Below, in pieces: positions 1 to 5,366 of a stretch of DNA of 6,658 bases. This DNA comes from Spirochaetaceae bacterium (GTDB lineage: Bacteria; Spirochaetota; Spirochaetia; DSM-27196; Salinispiraceae): contig SKVS01000062.1 in NCBI GenBank assembly GCA_007129335.1, positions 1 through 6,658 of the forward strand, read 5' to 3'. How positions within the stretch are numbered: the stretch's first letter is position 1; each line of letters begins with the position of its first letter. A program made the translations under genes and the position numbers. The notes beneath the pieces are model-generated. The model was not told where the DNA came from, searched no databases, and worked only from the letters and a program-made list of their open reading frames with translations.

Positions 1-6
1 GACCCC

Positions 7-22
7 TGCTGATTAATCAGCA
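7..22. repeat. Perfect 16-bp palindrome
   Basis: TGCTGATTAATCAGCA reads the same on both strands with no spacer. It lies at the left edge, far from the next start codon. It could be an operator for a gene outside the window or a repeat remnant. Its outer bases (TGCTG/CAGCA) resemble the ends of the inserted elements further right, but the match is too short to call it one. The rest of bases 1-120 shows no gene that I can support. Confidence 0.5.
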
Positions 23-131
23 ACTTTAATCCATCGCCCTCTCTCTGGATCTCCCAGGTGCTCCCTCTTTTTCACAAAAACCAGCATAAAAAATCCCAAA
101 ATCGTCCCCCAACCTTAAATCAAAACATCCC

Positions 132-159
132 TTTTCCCTGGTATTAACCATAGGGGGAA
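132..159 (+). promoter_or_regulatory. Ribosome binding site of the Rpn gene inside a possible hairpin
   Basis: GGGGGA at 153-158 lies 5 bases before the ATG at 164 and decides that start. The same stretch can fold: TGGT (139-142) pairs with ACCA (147-150) around the loop ATTA, and after a TA bulge the CCC at 136-138 pairs with GGG at 153-155, with weaker pairs beyond. Folding would cover the binding site and could damp translation. The pairing is seen; the regulatory role is inference. No convincing -35/-10 pair is visible upstream. Confidence 0.4.
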
Positions 160-447
160 CAACATGAACCAAAACCAACCTTCTTTAACCACCAACACCA
201 CTGCGTCTTCGAAACATCCTCAGGCCTCACAACTACCCTCGGCTCTAAACGATGTAATTTTTCATTACATCTTTGCTCACCAGGAATGGTCAAGCTGCCT
301 GAAAACCCTACTAAACACCGTGCTCCAGGACAGCGGTCGTCTACCCCTGGATGAACTGACCATCCGCTCACCCTTTAATCTGGCCCAGTTCGTGGGCGAT
401 AAACTCTCGGTAATTGATGTTCGGGCTCGGGACACCTGCGGCCGCTG

Positions 448-454
448 GTTCAAC
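448..454 (+). repeat. Left copy of 7-bp target-site duplication of element A
   Basis: GTTCAAC here encodes the end of GRWFN and is repeated exactly at 578-584 on the other side of element A. Keeping a single copy restores the nuclease reading frame. Confidence 0.75.
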
Positions 455-459
455 CAGCA

Positions 460-503
460 ATTTTAATTATGGAACGGAGAAACCTCCATTCCATAATTAA
501 AAT
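460..503 (+). repeat. Hairpin 1 of element A
   Basis: ATTTTAATTATGGAA (460-474) pairs perfectly with TTCCATAATTAAAAT (489-503). After one C/A mismatch, GGAG (476-479) pairs with CTCC (484-487) around the loop AAAC, so 19 pairs form in all. There is no T-run after the stem, so it is not a normal terminator. The matching hairpin in element B is at 864-906. Confidence 0.85.
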
Positions 504-550
504 GCCTCAAACGGCCAGAGTAAGTTGTATATGGGAATAAGGTAACGATA

Positions 551-573
551 CAATTCTCATTACATGAGAATTG
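551..573 (+). repeat. Hairpin 2 of element A
   Basis: CAATTCTCAT (551-560) pairs perfectly with ATGAGAATTG (564-573) around the loop TAC. The outer bases of the right arm belong to the terminal repeat AATTGCTG. The counterpart in element B (760-816) has a longer stem and loop with a different sequence. Confidence 0.8.
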
Positions 574-577
574 CTGT

Positions 578-584
578 GTTCAAC
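578..584 (+). repeat. Right copy of 7-bp target-site duplication of element A
   Basis: GTTCAAC identical to 448-454. It encodes FN immediately before IEVQ, so the sequence at both borders agrees with the protein family. Confidence 0.75.
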
Positions 585-759
585 ATCGAAGTGCAAAATC
601 TTACCCATAGCAGCTTCTTCGAGCGGACTCTGTACTACTGGTCCAAGACCTACTCCCAACAACTGGTACAGGGAAATAACTACACCCAGCTGTCCCCGAC
701 AATCGGAATCCACCTGATGAACTTTTCTCCTGATCAACCTTCTTGGCCTGTACATTCCA

Positions 760-816
760 GCAATTCCAAATATGAACCAACTTGTTACACACGCTATTGA
801 TCATATTTGGAATTGC
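760..816 (+). repeat. Left hairpin of element B
   Basis: GCAATTCCAAATATGA (760-775) pairs perfectly over 16 bp with TCATATTTGGAATTGC (801-816) around a 25-base loop. It occupies the place of hairpin 2 of element A once B is inverted, but with a different stem sequence and a larger loop, which explains most of the length difference between the copies. Confidence 0.85.
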
Positions 817-860
817 ACCGTCAAAGTTTTTTGGATTCCGACAAACTAATGCCGATTGTG

Positions 861-910
861 AGCATTTAAACTATGGAAAAGTATTCTGCTTTTCCATAGT
901 TTAAATTGCT
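861..910 (+). repeat. Right hairpin of element B
   Basis: ATTTAAACTATGGAAAAG (864-881) pairs perfectly over 18 bp with CTTTTCCATAGTTTAAAT (889-906) around the loop TATTCTG. AGC (861-863) can also pair with GCT (908-910) past a bulged T. It corresponds to hairpin 1 of element A: 13 of 15 shared stem positions are identical, and the two differences are matched on the opposite arm. Confidence 0.85.
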
Positions 911-1498
911 GTTTCACGCCCAGGTCGAGTTACGGGAAATCCACAACCTACACGAGCCTGTTTCAAACCACCTGAATATGGATTACTTGAATTTACACCA
1001 ATTGAAATCCCTTCCCCACAGGGATATACTTTCCTCAAAGGTTTATACGCTCATGTACTATCTGCTGCATGCAGGTTCTATGGAGGATGAGATAATGAAT
1101 GACATTCTGCAATCAAATCCCGATATTCAATCCATTAATGAAAAATACCAGTCGGCTCTGACCGATGATCAAATCCGCATCCAGGCCGAACAAAGAGAAA
1201 AATTTGTCCGGGATCAGGTTGCTATACGGGAATATGCCCTTGAACAAGGGAGGCAAGAAGGTATGGATTTCCTCATCTTGACCATGAACTCTCAGGGAAT
1301 GAGCATTCAAGACATCAGCAAATATACCAAAATCCCCGTAGCAGAAATCAGCGAAATTTTGAATGAGTCCCCCTGAAAAACAGGCTACATATTTCCCATT
1401 ATAGCTTGTCTGGAACCACTGAAATTGATCAATAAATACCAACCTGAGCGTTTCCAACCCGAATAACACCAAAACTGTTTTTTTTTCAGTCCACTTTA

Positions 1499-1507
1499 TG
1501 GTATAGT
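1499..1507 (+). promoter_or_regulatory. Extended -10 promoter of the AAA ATPase gene
   Basis: TGG directly before TATAGT (1502-1507) forms an extended -10 element (TGn-TATAGT). The -35 region is only a run of nine T (1478-1486), which fits reliance on the extended -10. Initiation near 1514 would give a leader of about 15 bases, just long enough for the binding site at 1519-1522. The stretch 1377-1498 between the nuclease remnant and this promoter holds nothing else recognisable. Confidence 0.5.
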
Positions 1508-1518
1508 ACCTTCACTAT

Positions 1519-1522
1519 GGAG
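1519..1522 (+). promoter_or_regulatory. Ribosome binding site that fixes the AAA ATPase start
   Basis: GGAG lies 6 bases before the ATG at 1529. An in-frame ATG at 1517 overlaps this site, has no binding site of its own and would start almost at the predicted transcript end, so 1529 is preferred. Confidence 0.6.
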
Positions 1523-1528
1523 CACGGT

Positions 1529-2830
1529 ATGATTGAAATATTGAAAGAAATCATTCTGGACGGTCAGGAATCAGAACAAAACACTGGAGTCCAACGCCAT
1601 CTCAACATTGAAACTGTCACGGGAAAAGCAACCGTTTGTATTGGTGTAAGACGAAGTGGAAAATCGACCTTTATGCGGCAAATAATAGCCCGGCTTATTT
1701 CCCAGGGAACCTCGGCTACCAACATAGTGATGATCAATTTCTTTGATGACAGGCTTCATTTTCTGAAAGAATACGGCCTGGGATTGGTAACTGAGGCCTA
1801 CTACCAACTGTATCCTGAAAAAAAGAACCGAGAAACCGTGTATTTCTTTTTTGATGAAATACAGGCGATTCCTCGCTGGGAACTTTTTGTAGAGCGCTTG
1901 ATGCGTACCGAGATGTGCCAAGTCTATATTACCGGATCTTCAGCACAGATGCTCTCACGGGACATTGCAACACAGATGCGTGGCCGTTCGGTATCCTGGG
2001 AGATGTTTCCTTTTTCATTCCAGGAATTTCTCGATGCCAGAGGTATTGAAGTAAAGTATCACCTTACAAGCAGAAATCGTCTTCGCATACAGAATTGTTT
2101 TGAGGACTACTGGCGAAACGGCGGTTTCCCGGAGTTGATGGATGCGTCCGATGCACTCAGGGTAAAAATCCATCAGGAGTATTTTCAGAGTATTCTGTAC
2201 CGGGATCTTGTAGAGCGGCATGATATAGCTCATCCCAATGCCTTGCGCGATCTGGCTCTCCATTTGATAGACAATGCCGGGTCATTGTACTCCATTAATC
2301 GTGTATATGGGTTACTGAAGTCACTGGATCACAAGCTCCAGAAATCAGCTGTTGCGCAGTACATTGAATGGATGGAAGACAGTTACTTCCTCTTCTCAGT
2401 ACGTCTGTACGATGCATCATTCTCCAGGAGTAAGGCCAATCCGAAAAAGATCTACTGTATTGACCATGCCATGGTAACATCCATTTCATCGGGCATTCTT
2501 GTGAACTCAGGGCATCTGCTCGAAAATCTCATTTTTTCAGCTCTGCGCCGCACAACAGCAGACATATTTTACTACCGGACTGCTACCGGCAAGGAAGTCG
2601 ATTTTCTTACCCTGATCGGGCGAAAAGAAAAACGGCTTGTTCAGGTCTGCGATACTATGATAGATGAGAAAACCCGGAAACGAGAGCTCTCCGCACTGCT
2701 GGAAGCGATGGCGGAACAGGATATCACTGAATCCATTGTTGTTACCCGTAATCAGAGTGAGACCATCGAGGCAGAGGGCCGTATTATTCAACTTGTTCCG
2801 GTCTGGAAGTTTTTGCTGGAATTTCGATAA
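1529..2830 (+). CDS. AAA ATPase with DUF4143 C-terminal domain
   Basis: Intact, 433 residues from the ATG at 1529, within the usual 380-470 for this family. The N-terminal ATPase shows Walker A GVRRSGKST (residues 39-47), Walker B VYFFFDEIQ (about 104-112) and the sensor stretch VYITGSSAQML (about 132-142), then the family signature RGRSVSWEMFPFSFQEFL (about 151-168). The middle has WRNGGFPELM and YRDLVERHDI. The C-terminal DUF4143 part has LLENLIFSALRR and a restriction-nuclease-like patch FYYRT..GKEVDFLTLI....RLVQVC (about 347-374), where VQVC stands in place of the more usual (E/Q)VK. These are soluble cytoplasmic proteins, widespread and often multicopy near mobile DNA; their task is not established. 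A lone promoter and no co-directional partner suggest a single-gene unit. Family assignment is firm; function is unknown. Confidence 0.93.
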   Translation: MIEILKEIILDGQESEQNTGVQRHLNIETVTGKATVCIGVRRSGKSTFMRQIIARLISQGTSATNIVMINFFDDRLHFLKEYGLGLVTEAYYQLYPEKKNRETVYFFFDEIQAIPRWELFVERLMRTEMCQVYITGSSAQMLSRDIATQMRGRSVSWEMFPFSFQEFLDARGIEVKYHLTSRNRLRIQNCFEDYWRNGGFPELMDASDALRVKIHQEYFQSILYRDLVERHDIAHPNALRDLALHLIDNAGSLYSINRVYGLLKSLDHKLQKSAVAQYIEWMEDSYFLFSVRLYDASFSRSKANPKKIYCIDHAMVTSISSGILVNSGHLLENLIFSALRRTTADIFYYRTATGKEVDFLTLIGRKEKRLVQVCDTMIDEKTRKRELSALLEAMAEQDITESIVVTRNQSETIEAEGRIIQLVPVWKFLLEFR

Positions 2831-2839
2831 CCAGCAATT
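2831..2839 (+). repeat. Solo copy of the element end CCAGCAATT
   Basis: CCAGCAATT, identical to the left ends of elements A and B, begins on the base after the AAA gene stop codon (TAA 2828-2830). A loose fold follows: GAT-GAT with a bulge against ATC-ATC around 2843-2859. No matching AATTGCTG end is found before 3032, so this may be a decayed or partial copy, or chance. Confidence 0.35.
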
Positions 2840-2904
2840 CAAGATGTGATCAGATCATCAAGTTATGTACTAATACACGACCTAACAGCAGGAGTTAATC
2901 TTCT

Positions 2905-2923
2905 TCAATATGCATCAATATGC
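2905..2923 (+). repeat. Short tandem repeat, about two 10-bp units
   Basis: TCAATATGCA is followed directly by TCAATATGC. It lies in the 202-base spacer between the convergent AAA and yitT genes, which otherwise shows no gene, no clear terminator for either side, and a run of eight T near 2955. Confidence 0.5.
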
Positions 2924-3032
2924 TCTTATGTAGGATACTGAGGCCTGTTACGTATTTTTTTTCCATCTCGACTGTCTGGAAACTCAAAACCCATACATTC
3001 ACAAAATCCCAAAAACTTCCTCCGACCCCGAA

Positions 3033-3998
3033 TCAATCCCCCAGATCTATGGCCCGGCTCTTGAACCCGAAACCCGAAATATCGTGGACATCGTTCATAA
3101 TCAGAAACGCACCGGGGTCCTCCTGCTTGACGATGTACTTCAGCAGCCCTGCTTGTTGAATGCCCAGGGCGACAAAAAGGATGTTCTTCGCCTCTCCGCT
3201 CCAGCTGCCCTCGCCTTTCAGGAAGGTACAGCCGCGATCAAGTTCGTTGTAAATCCGTTCTTTAATGGATTGCTCGGCTGCGGGATTCGAACAGACAATG
3301 GTGGCGGTTTTGACCCGGCTGATCCCTTCGGTAATCATGTCGGCGAACTTGGAGCTCAGGTACAGGCCGAAGTAGCCCCAAATGACAATGTTAAAATCAC
3401 CGAACACAATGCCAATGATCATAATGATGAAGGTTTCTATGATCAGGTAACCATTTCCAATGGATATACCCATGTATCGTTTCATGAAGGCAACGGGAAT
3501 ATCCGTACCACCGGTTGATGATTTGGATTTGAACATGATGCCGATTCCCACACCCAAAAGCATGGACCCTGCAATGGCTGCCAGAAAAATTTGGTCGGTC
3601 ATGGCCCATTCGGTTGGATTTTTCATGATGCCGTCCACCATGTTGTACCGCTCGATCATGGAGGTAAAAATTCCCCACTGATACAGTACCCGGGGAGAAA
3701 CCAGGTCGGCCATCATGGAACTGGTAAAAAAACCAATGAAGGTTCCTATGCCGAACTGCTTGCCGACCATAATCATTCCCCAGATCCACAGGGGTATGTT
3801 CATGACAATCATGACCATACCGGCATTCCAGCCGAACAGGTGAAAGAATATCTGGCTCAAACCACCCACGCCACCGGGAGCAATCTTATAGGGGAACAGG
3901 AACCACGAAAGTCCGATGCCGTAGAGCAAACTACCCAGGAGAATTCCCCCAGCTTGCCGAGTGAGCTCAAAACCCCGTTGTTTCTTTGTCAATTCCAT
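3033..3998 (-). CDS. YitT family membrane protein with C-terminal DUF2179 domain
   Basis: Intact, 321 residues, somewhat longer than the usual 280-300. Hydrophobic segments lie near residues 17-36, 46-77, 82-99, 136-156 and 183-215, implying an inner-membrane protein. Family marks are FLFPYKIAPGGVGGLSQI (33-50), SSTGGTDIPV (160-169) just after a membrane segment, and GYFGLYLSSKFADMITEG (208-225). The DUF2179 domain (about 230-312) has RGCTFLKGEGSWSG and a D-x-GAF motif ending ISGFGF. The start at 3998 is supported by AAGGAGG on the minus strand nine bases upstream. It is transcribed away from iadA, with which it shares a 149-base intergenic region. Residues 100-135, between segments, form a longer insertion than many homologues appear to carry. 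The family is widespread; its transported substrate, if any, is not established. Confidence 0.93.
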   Translation of the reverse strand: MELTKKQRGFELTRQAGGILLGSLLYGIGLSWFLFPYKIAPGGVGGLSQIFFHLFGWNAGMVMIVMNIPLWIWGMIMVGKQFGIGTFIGFFTSSMMADLVSPRVLYQWGIFTSMIERYNMVDGIMKNPTEWAMTDQIFLAAIAGSMLLGVGIGIMFKSKSSTGGTDIPVAFMKRYMGISIGNGYLIIETFIIMIIGIVFGDFNIVIWGYFGLYLSSKFADMITEGISRVKTATIVCSNPAAEQSIKERIYNELDRGCTFLKGEGSWSGEAKNILFVALGIQQAGLLKYIVKQEDPGAFLIMNDVHDISGFGFKSRAIDLGD

Positions 3999-4007
3999 GG
4001 ATGATAT

Positions 4008-4014
4008 CCTCCTT
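4008..4014 (-). promoter_or_regulatory. Ribosome binding site of yitT-like gene
   Basis: AAGGAGG read on the minus strand, nine bases from the ATG at 3998. It is a strong match and settles the start. An overlapping ATG just before it (4016 to 4014 on the minus strand) is out of frame. Confidence 0.75.
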
Positions 4015-4066
4015 CATGGGTTGGTGTTTCGTTTAATCGTCAAAGTTTTCCTTGCGTTCTGGGAAA

Positions 4067-4097
4067 TATAATACTACCATGGTCGTAATAAAAACAA
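4067..4097. promoter_or_regulatory. Overlapping divergent promoters for yitT-like gene and iadA
   Basis: Plus strand: a perfect TATAAT at 4067-4072, 75 bases before the iadA start, with only a poor -35. Minus strand: TATTAT (complement of 4068-4073) with TTGTTT (complement of 4092-4097) 18 bases upstream, a fair promoter toward the yitT-like gene. The two -10 boxes share bases 4068-4072, so polymerase could serve only one direction at a time. Both are predictions by eye. Confidence 0.4.
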
Positions 4098-4136
4098 AAC
4101 CGTGCGTCCTTTGCACAAATCTTCAAGAATCTGCCC

Positions 4137-4142
4137 AAGGAG
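4137..4142 (+). promoter_or_regulatory. Ribosome binding site that fixes the iadA start
   Basis: AAGGAG five bases before the ATG at 4148. The frame stays open back to a TTG at 4052, but that lies upstream of the -10 box, so the extra 32 residues would not be transcribed from the promoter seen and do not look like the family. Confidence 0.75.
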
Positions 4143-4147
4143 CCCCC

Positions 4148-5335
4148 ATGTACCTTATTAAAAATACTACTGTCTACAGCCCCGAATTTGTAGGAAAAAA
4201 AGATATTCTTTTAGGTGGGACCAAGATTCTTGCCATAGCTAATGATCTGGGCACCTTCTCCAGCCTGAACAGTACAGAACATCCGCTGCAGATCATCGAC
4301 GGCTCGAAATTCCTGGCAATCCCCGGATTGGTGGATAATCATCTGCACCCCACAGGAGGCGGCGGTGAAGGAGGATACACCACCCGAACACCTGAAATGC
4401 ACCTTAGCGAAATAACCACCGCCGGGGTTACCACGGTCATCGGCACCCTGGGTACCGACGGAACCAGCCGAACCATGACCAATCTGATCGCCAAAATCAA
4501 GGCCCTGAAAGAGGAAGGAATTTCTGCCTGGTGTTATTCGGGTAACTATCACCTGCCCATCCGCACCCTTACCGGAAATATAACCGATGACCTTATATTA
4601 ATAGAAGAGGTAATTGGCGCGGGAGAAATCGCTTTGTCTGACCACCGCTCGAGCCAGCCAACCCGGGATGAGGTTGCCCGACTTGCCGCCCAAACCCGGG
4701 TCGGAGGCATGCTCAGCGGCAAGGCAGGAACCATAAACATTCACATGGGCGATGGGCCGGCCATGCTCGCCATGCTCGAGGACATTGTCGCCACCACCGA
4801 AATCCCCCGTACCCAGTTTTCCCCTACCCATATGTCCCGAAATCCTGACCTGTTCAAGGCAGGTATTCAATGGGCGAAACAAGGCGGGTACGTGGATTTT
4901 ACCAGCTGCACGGTGAAACAATTTCTCGATGAGGGAGAACTGCGGTGCAGCACATCCTTGAAAATCCTCCTTGATGAGGGAGTGTCCCTGGACCGGATAA
5001 CCTTCTCCTCCGATGCGGGAGGAAGCCTTCCCACCTTCGACAGCAAGGGAGAGCTTTCCGGAATGGTGGTAGGCACCTGCCACAGCATGCTCCACGAGGT
5101 TCGCCTGTCGGTACAAAAGCAGGGTATTGACTTGGCCACAGCCCTGGCTCCAGTGACCGCAAACCCTGCTGATAGGCTGAAGCTGAAATCCAAGGGGCAC
5201 CTGGCAACGGGCTTCGACGGTGATCTTGTGCTGCTCAATAGGGATACCCTGGAAGTGGATACGGTCTTCGCTATGAGTAAGCTGATGGTTCAGTCCGGAA
5301 AACCAGTGGTCAAAGGATTATTCGAGAAGGCTTGA
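4148..5335 (+). CDS. iadA: Isoaspartyl (beta-aspartyl) dipeptidase, amidohydrolase superfamily
   Basis: Intact, 395 residues against about 390 for E. coli IadA. It cleaves dipeptides with a beta-aspartyl bond left after breakdown of damaged proteins and is a cytoplasmic two-zinc enzyme. Metal ligands are visible in order: NHLHP (His65, His67), INIHMGDG (His199), SPTHMSR (His228) and SSDAGGS (Asp289, the catalytic acid/base). Other family stretches are PGLVDNHLHPTGGGGEGG (59-76), TTAGVTTVIGTLGTD (90-104), SGNYHLP and SDHRS. The residue that bridges the metals in E. coli, carboxylated Lys162, is Glu160 here (GAGEIALSDHR). The C-terminus ends with the usual amidohydrolase stretch HLATGFDGDLVLL. 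The gene starts behind a good binding site and is followed after 31 bases by the HAD gene in the same direction, probably an operon. Confidence 0.95.
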   Translation: MYLIKNTTVYSPEFVGKKDILLGGTKILAIANDLGTFSSLNSTEHPLQIIDGSKFLAIPGLVDNHLHPTGGGGEGGYTTRTPEMHLSEITTAGVTTVIGTLGTDGTSRTMTNLIAKIKALKEEGISAWCYSGNYHLPIRTLTGNITDDLILIEEVIGAGEIALSDHRSSQPTRDEVARLAAQTRVGGMLSGKAGTINIHMGDGPAMLAMLEDIVATTEIPRTQFSPTHMSRNPDLFKAGIQWAKQGGYVDFTSCTVKQFLDEGELRCSTSLKILLDEGVSLDRITFSSDAGGSLPTFDSKGELSGMVVGTCHSMLHEVRLSVQKQGIDLATALAPVTANPADRLKLKSKGHLATGFDGDLVLLNRDTLEVDTVFAMSKLMVQSGKPVVKGLFEKA

Positions 5336-5366
5336 CCTTGTAACCGGTCTCTGCCACCCTGTGGCC

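Larger units (their letters stand above)
455..577 (+). mobile_element. Element A: small non-coding insertion with hairpin ends, 123 bp
   Basis: It starts CAGCAATT (455-462) and ends AATTGCTGT (569-577), an 8-bp terminal inverted repeat. It is flanked by a perfect 7-bp direct repeat GTTCAAC at 448-454 and 578-584, as expected for a target-site duplication. Each end folds on itself (hairpins at 460-503 and 551-573), separated by 47 bases. It encodes nothing recognisable and carries the stop codon that ends the first nuclease piece. It interrupts the nuclease gene exactly before the catalytic IEVQ. Element B is related and inverted relative to it. Size, inverted ends and lack of genes fit a MITE-like element moved by a transposase elsewhere. 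The family is unknown to me. Confidence 0.8.
758..912 (-). mobile_element. Element B: related insertion in inverted orientation, about 155 bp
   Basis: It is bounded by CAGCAATT (758-765) and AATTGCTGT (904-912), the same ends as element A. Read on the minus strand it begins CAGCAATTTAAACTATGGAA, which matches the left end of element A at nearly every position, so the two copies point in opposite directions. It has two end hairpins (760-816 and 864-906) separated by 47 bases, the same distance as in A. The flanks TACATTC (751-757) and TTCACGC (913-919) agree at only 4 of 7 positions, so a target-site duplication is doubtful or eroded. It carries the stop at 798-800 that ends the second nuclease piece. 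Exact borders are uncertain by a base or two. Confidence 0.75.
164..1376 (+). pseudogene. Rpn family nuclease / putative transposase (PD-(D/E)XK), split in three by two insertions
   Basis: One ancestral gene read in three pieces: 164-454, 585 to about 757, and about 913-1376. Piece 1 holds the family N-terminus (ALNDVIFHYIF, residues 27-37) and VIDVRARD with the likely catalytic Asp85, ending GRWFN. Piece 2 starts IEVQ, the catalytic E-x-Q motif, then YYWSKTYSQQL and IGIHLMNF. Piece 3 has HAQVELRE, the helical middle, and a C-terminal helix-turn-helix-like tail (EQGRQEG to SIQDISKYTKIPVAEISEIL). Deleting 455-584 (130 bp) joins GRWFN to IEVQ in frame. Deleting about 162 bp around the second insertion keeps the frame, giving about 306 residues, the usual family length (about 290-320). 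Members are PDDEXK_2/TIGR01784 proteins linked to recA-independent DNA exchange. In-frame stops at 464-466 and 798-800 make the gene inactive as written. A TTG at 906 could start piece 3 but has no ribosome binding site. Confidence 0.9.

Noticed and set aside
3..29. Possible C-terminal end of an upstream plus-strand gene (stop at 27-29)
   Set aside because: Only eight codons are visible, and the stretch is mostly a palindrome; not supportable.
448..584. Integron attC-like cassette site
   Set aside because: The flanking GTTCAAC does not fit the GTTRRRY core, there are no cassette ORFs or integrase, and two separate hairpins differ from the single attC fold.
455..912. IS200/IS605-type remnants with end hairpins
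   Set aside because: Those elements make no target duplication and have no terminal inverted repeats, while element A has both.
1113..1472. Minus-strand open frame over the end of the Rpn gene
   Set aside because: Antisense to codons that match the Rpn C-terminus; no independent support.
2834..2940. Short plus-strand open stretch after the AAA gene
   Set aside because: 35 codons without start or binding site and no recognisable family.
3084..4004. Plus-strand open frames opposite the yitT-like gene
   Set aside because: Shadows of a membrane protein gene with clear family motifs and a strong binding site on the minus strand.
4038..4049. CGTCAAAGTTTT shared with element B (819-830)
   Set aside because: A 12-base match is expected by chance in a window of this size, and no flanking similarity or element end is seen.
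4598..5200. Long open frame on the minus strand inside iadA
   Set aside because: Antisense shadow of a well-conserved enzyme; no family features or binding site.
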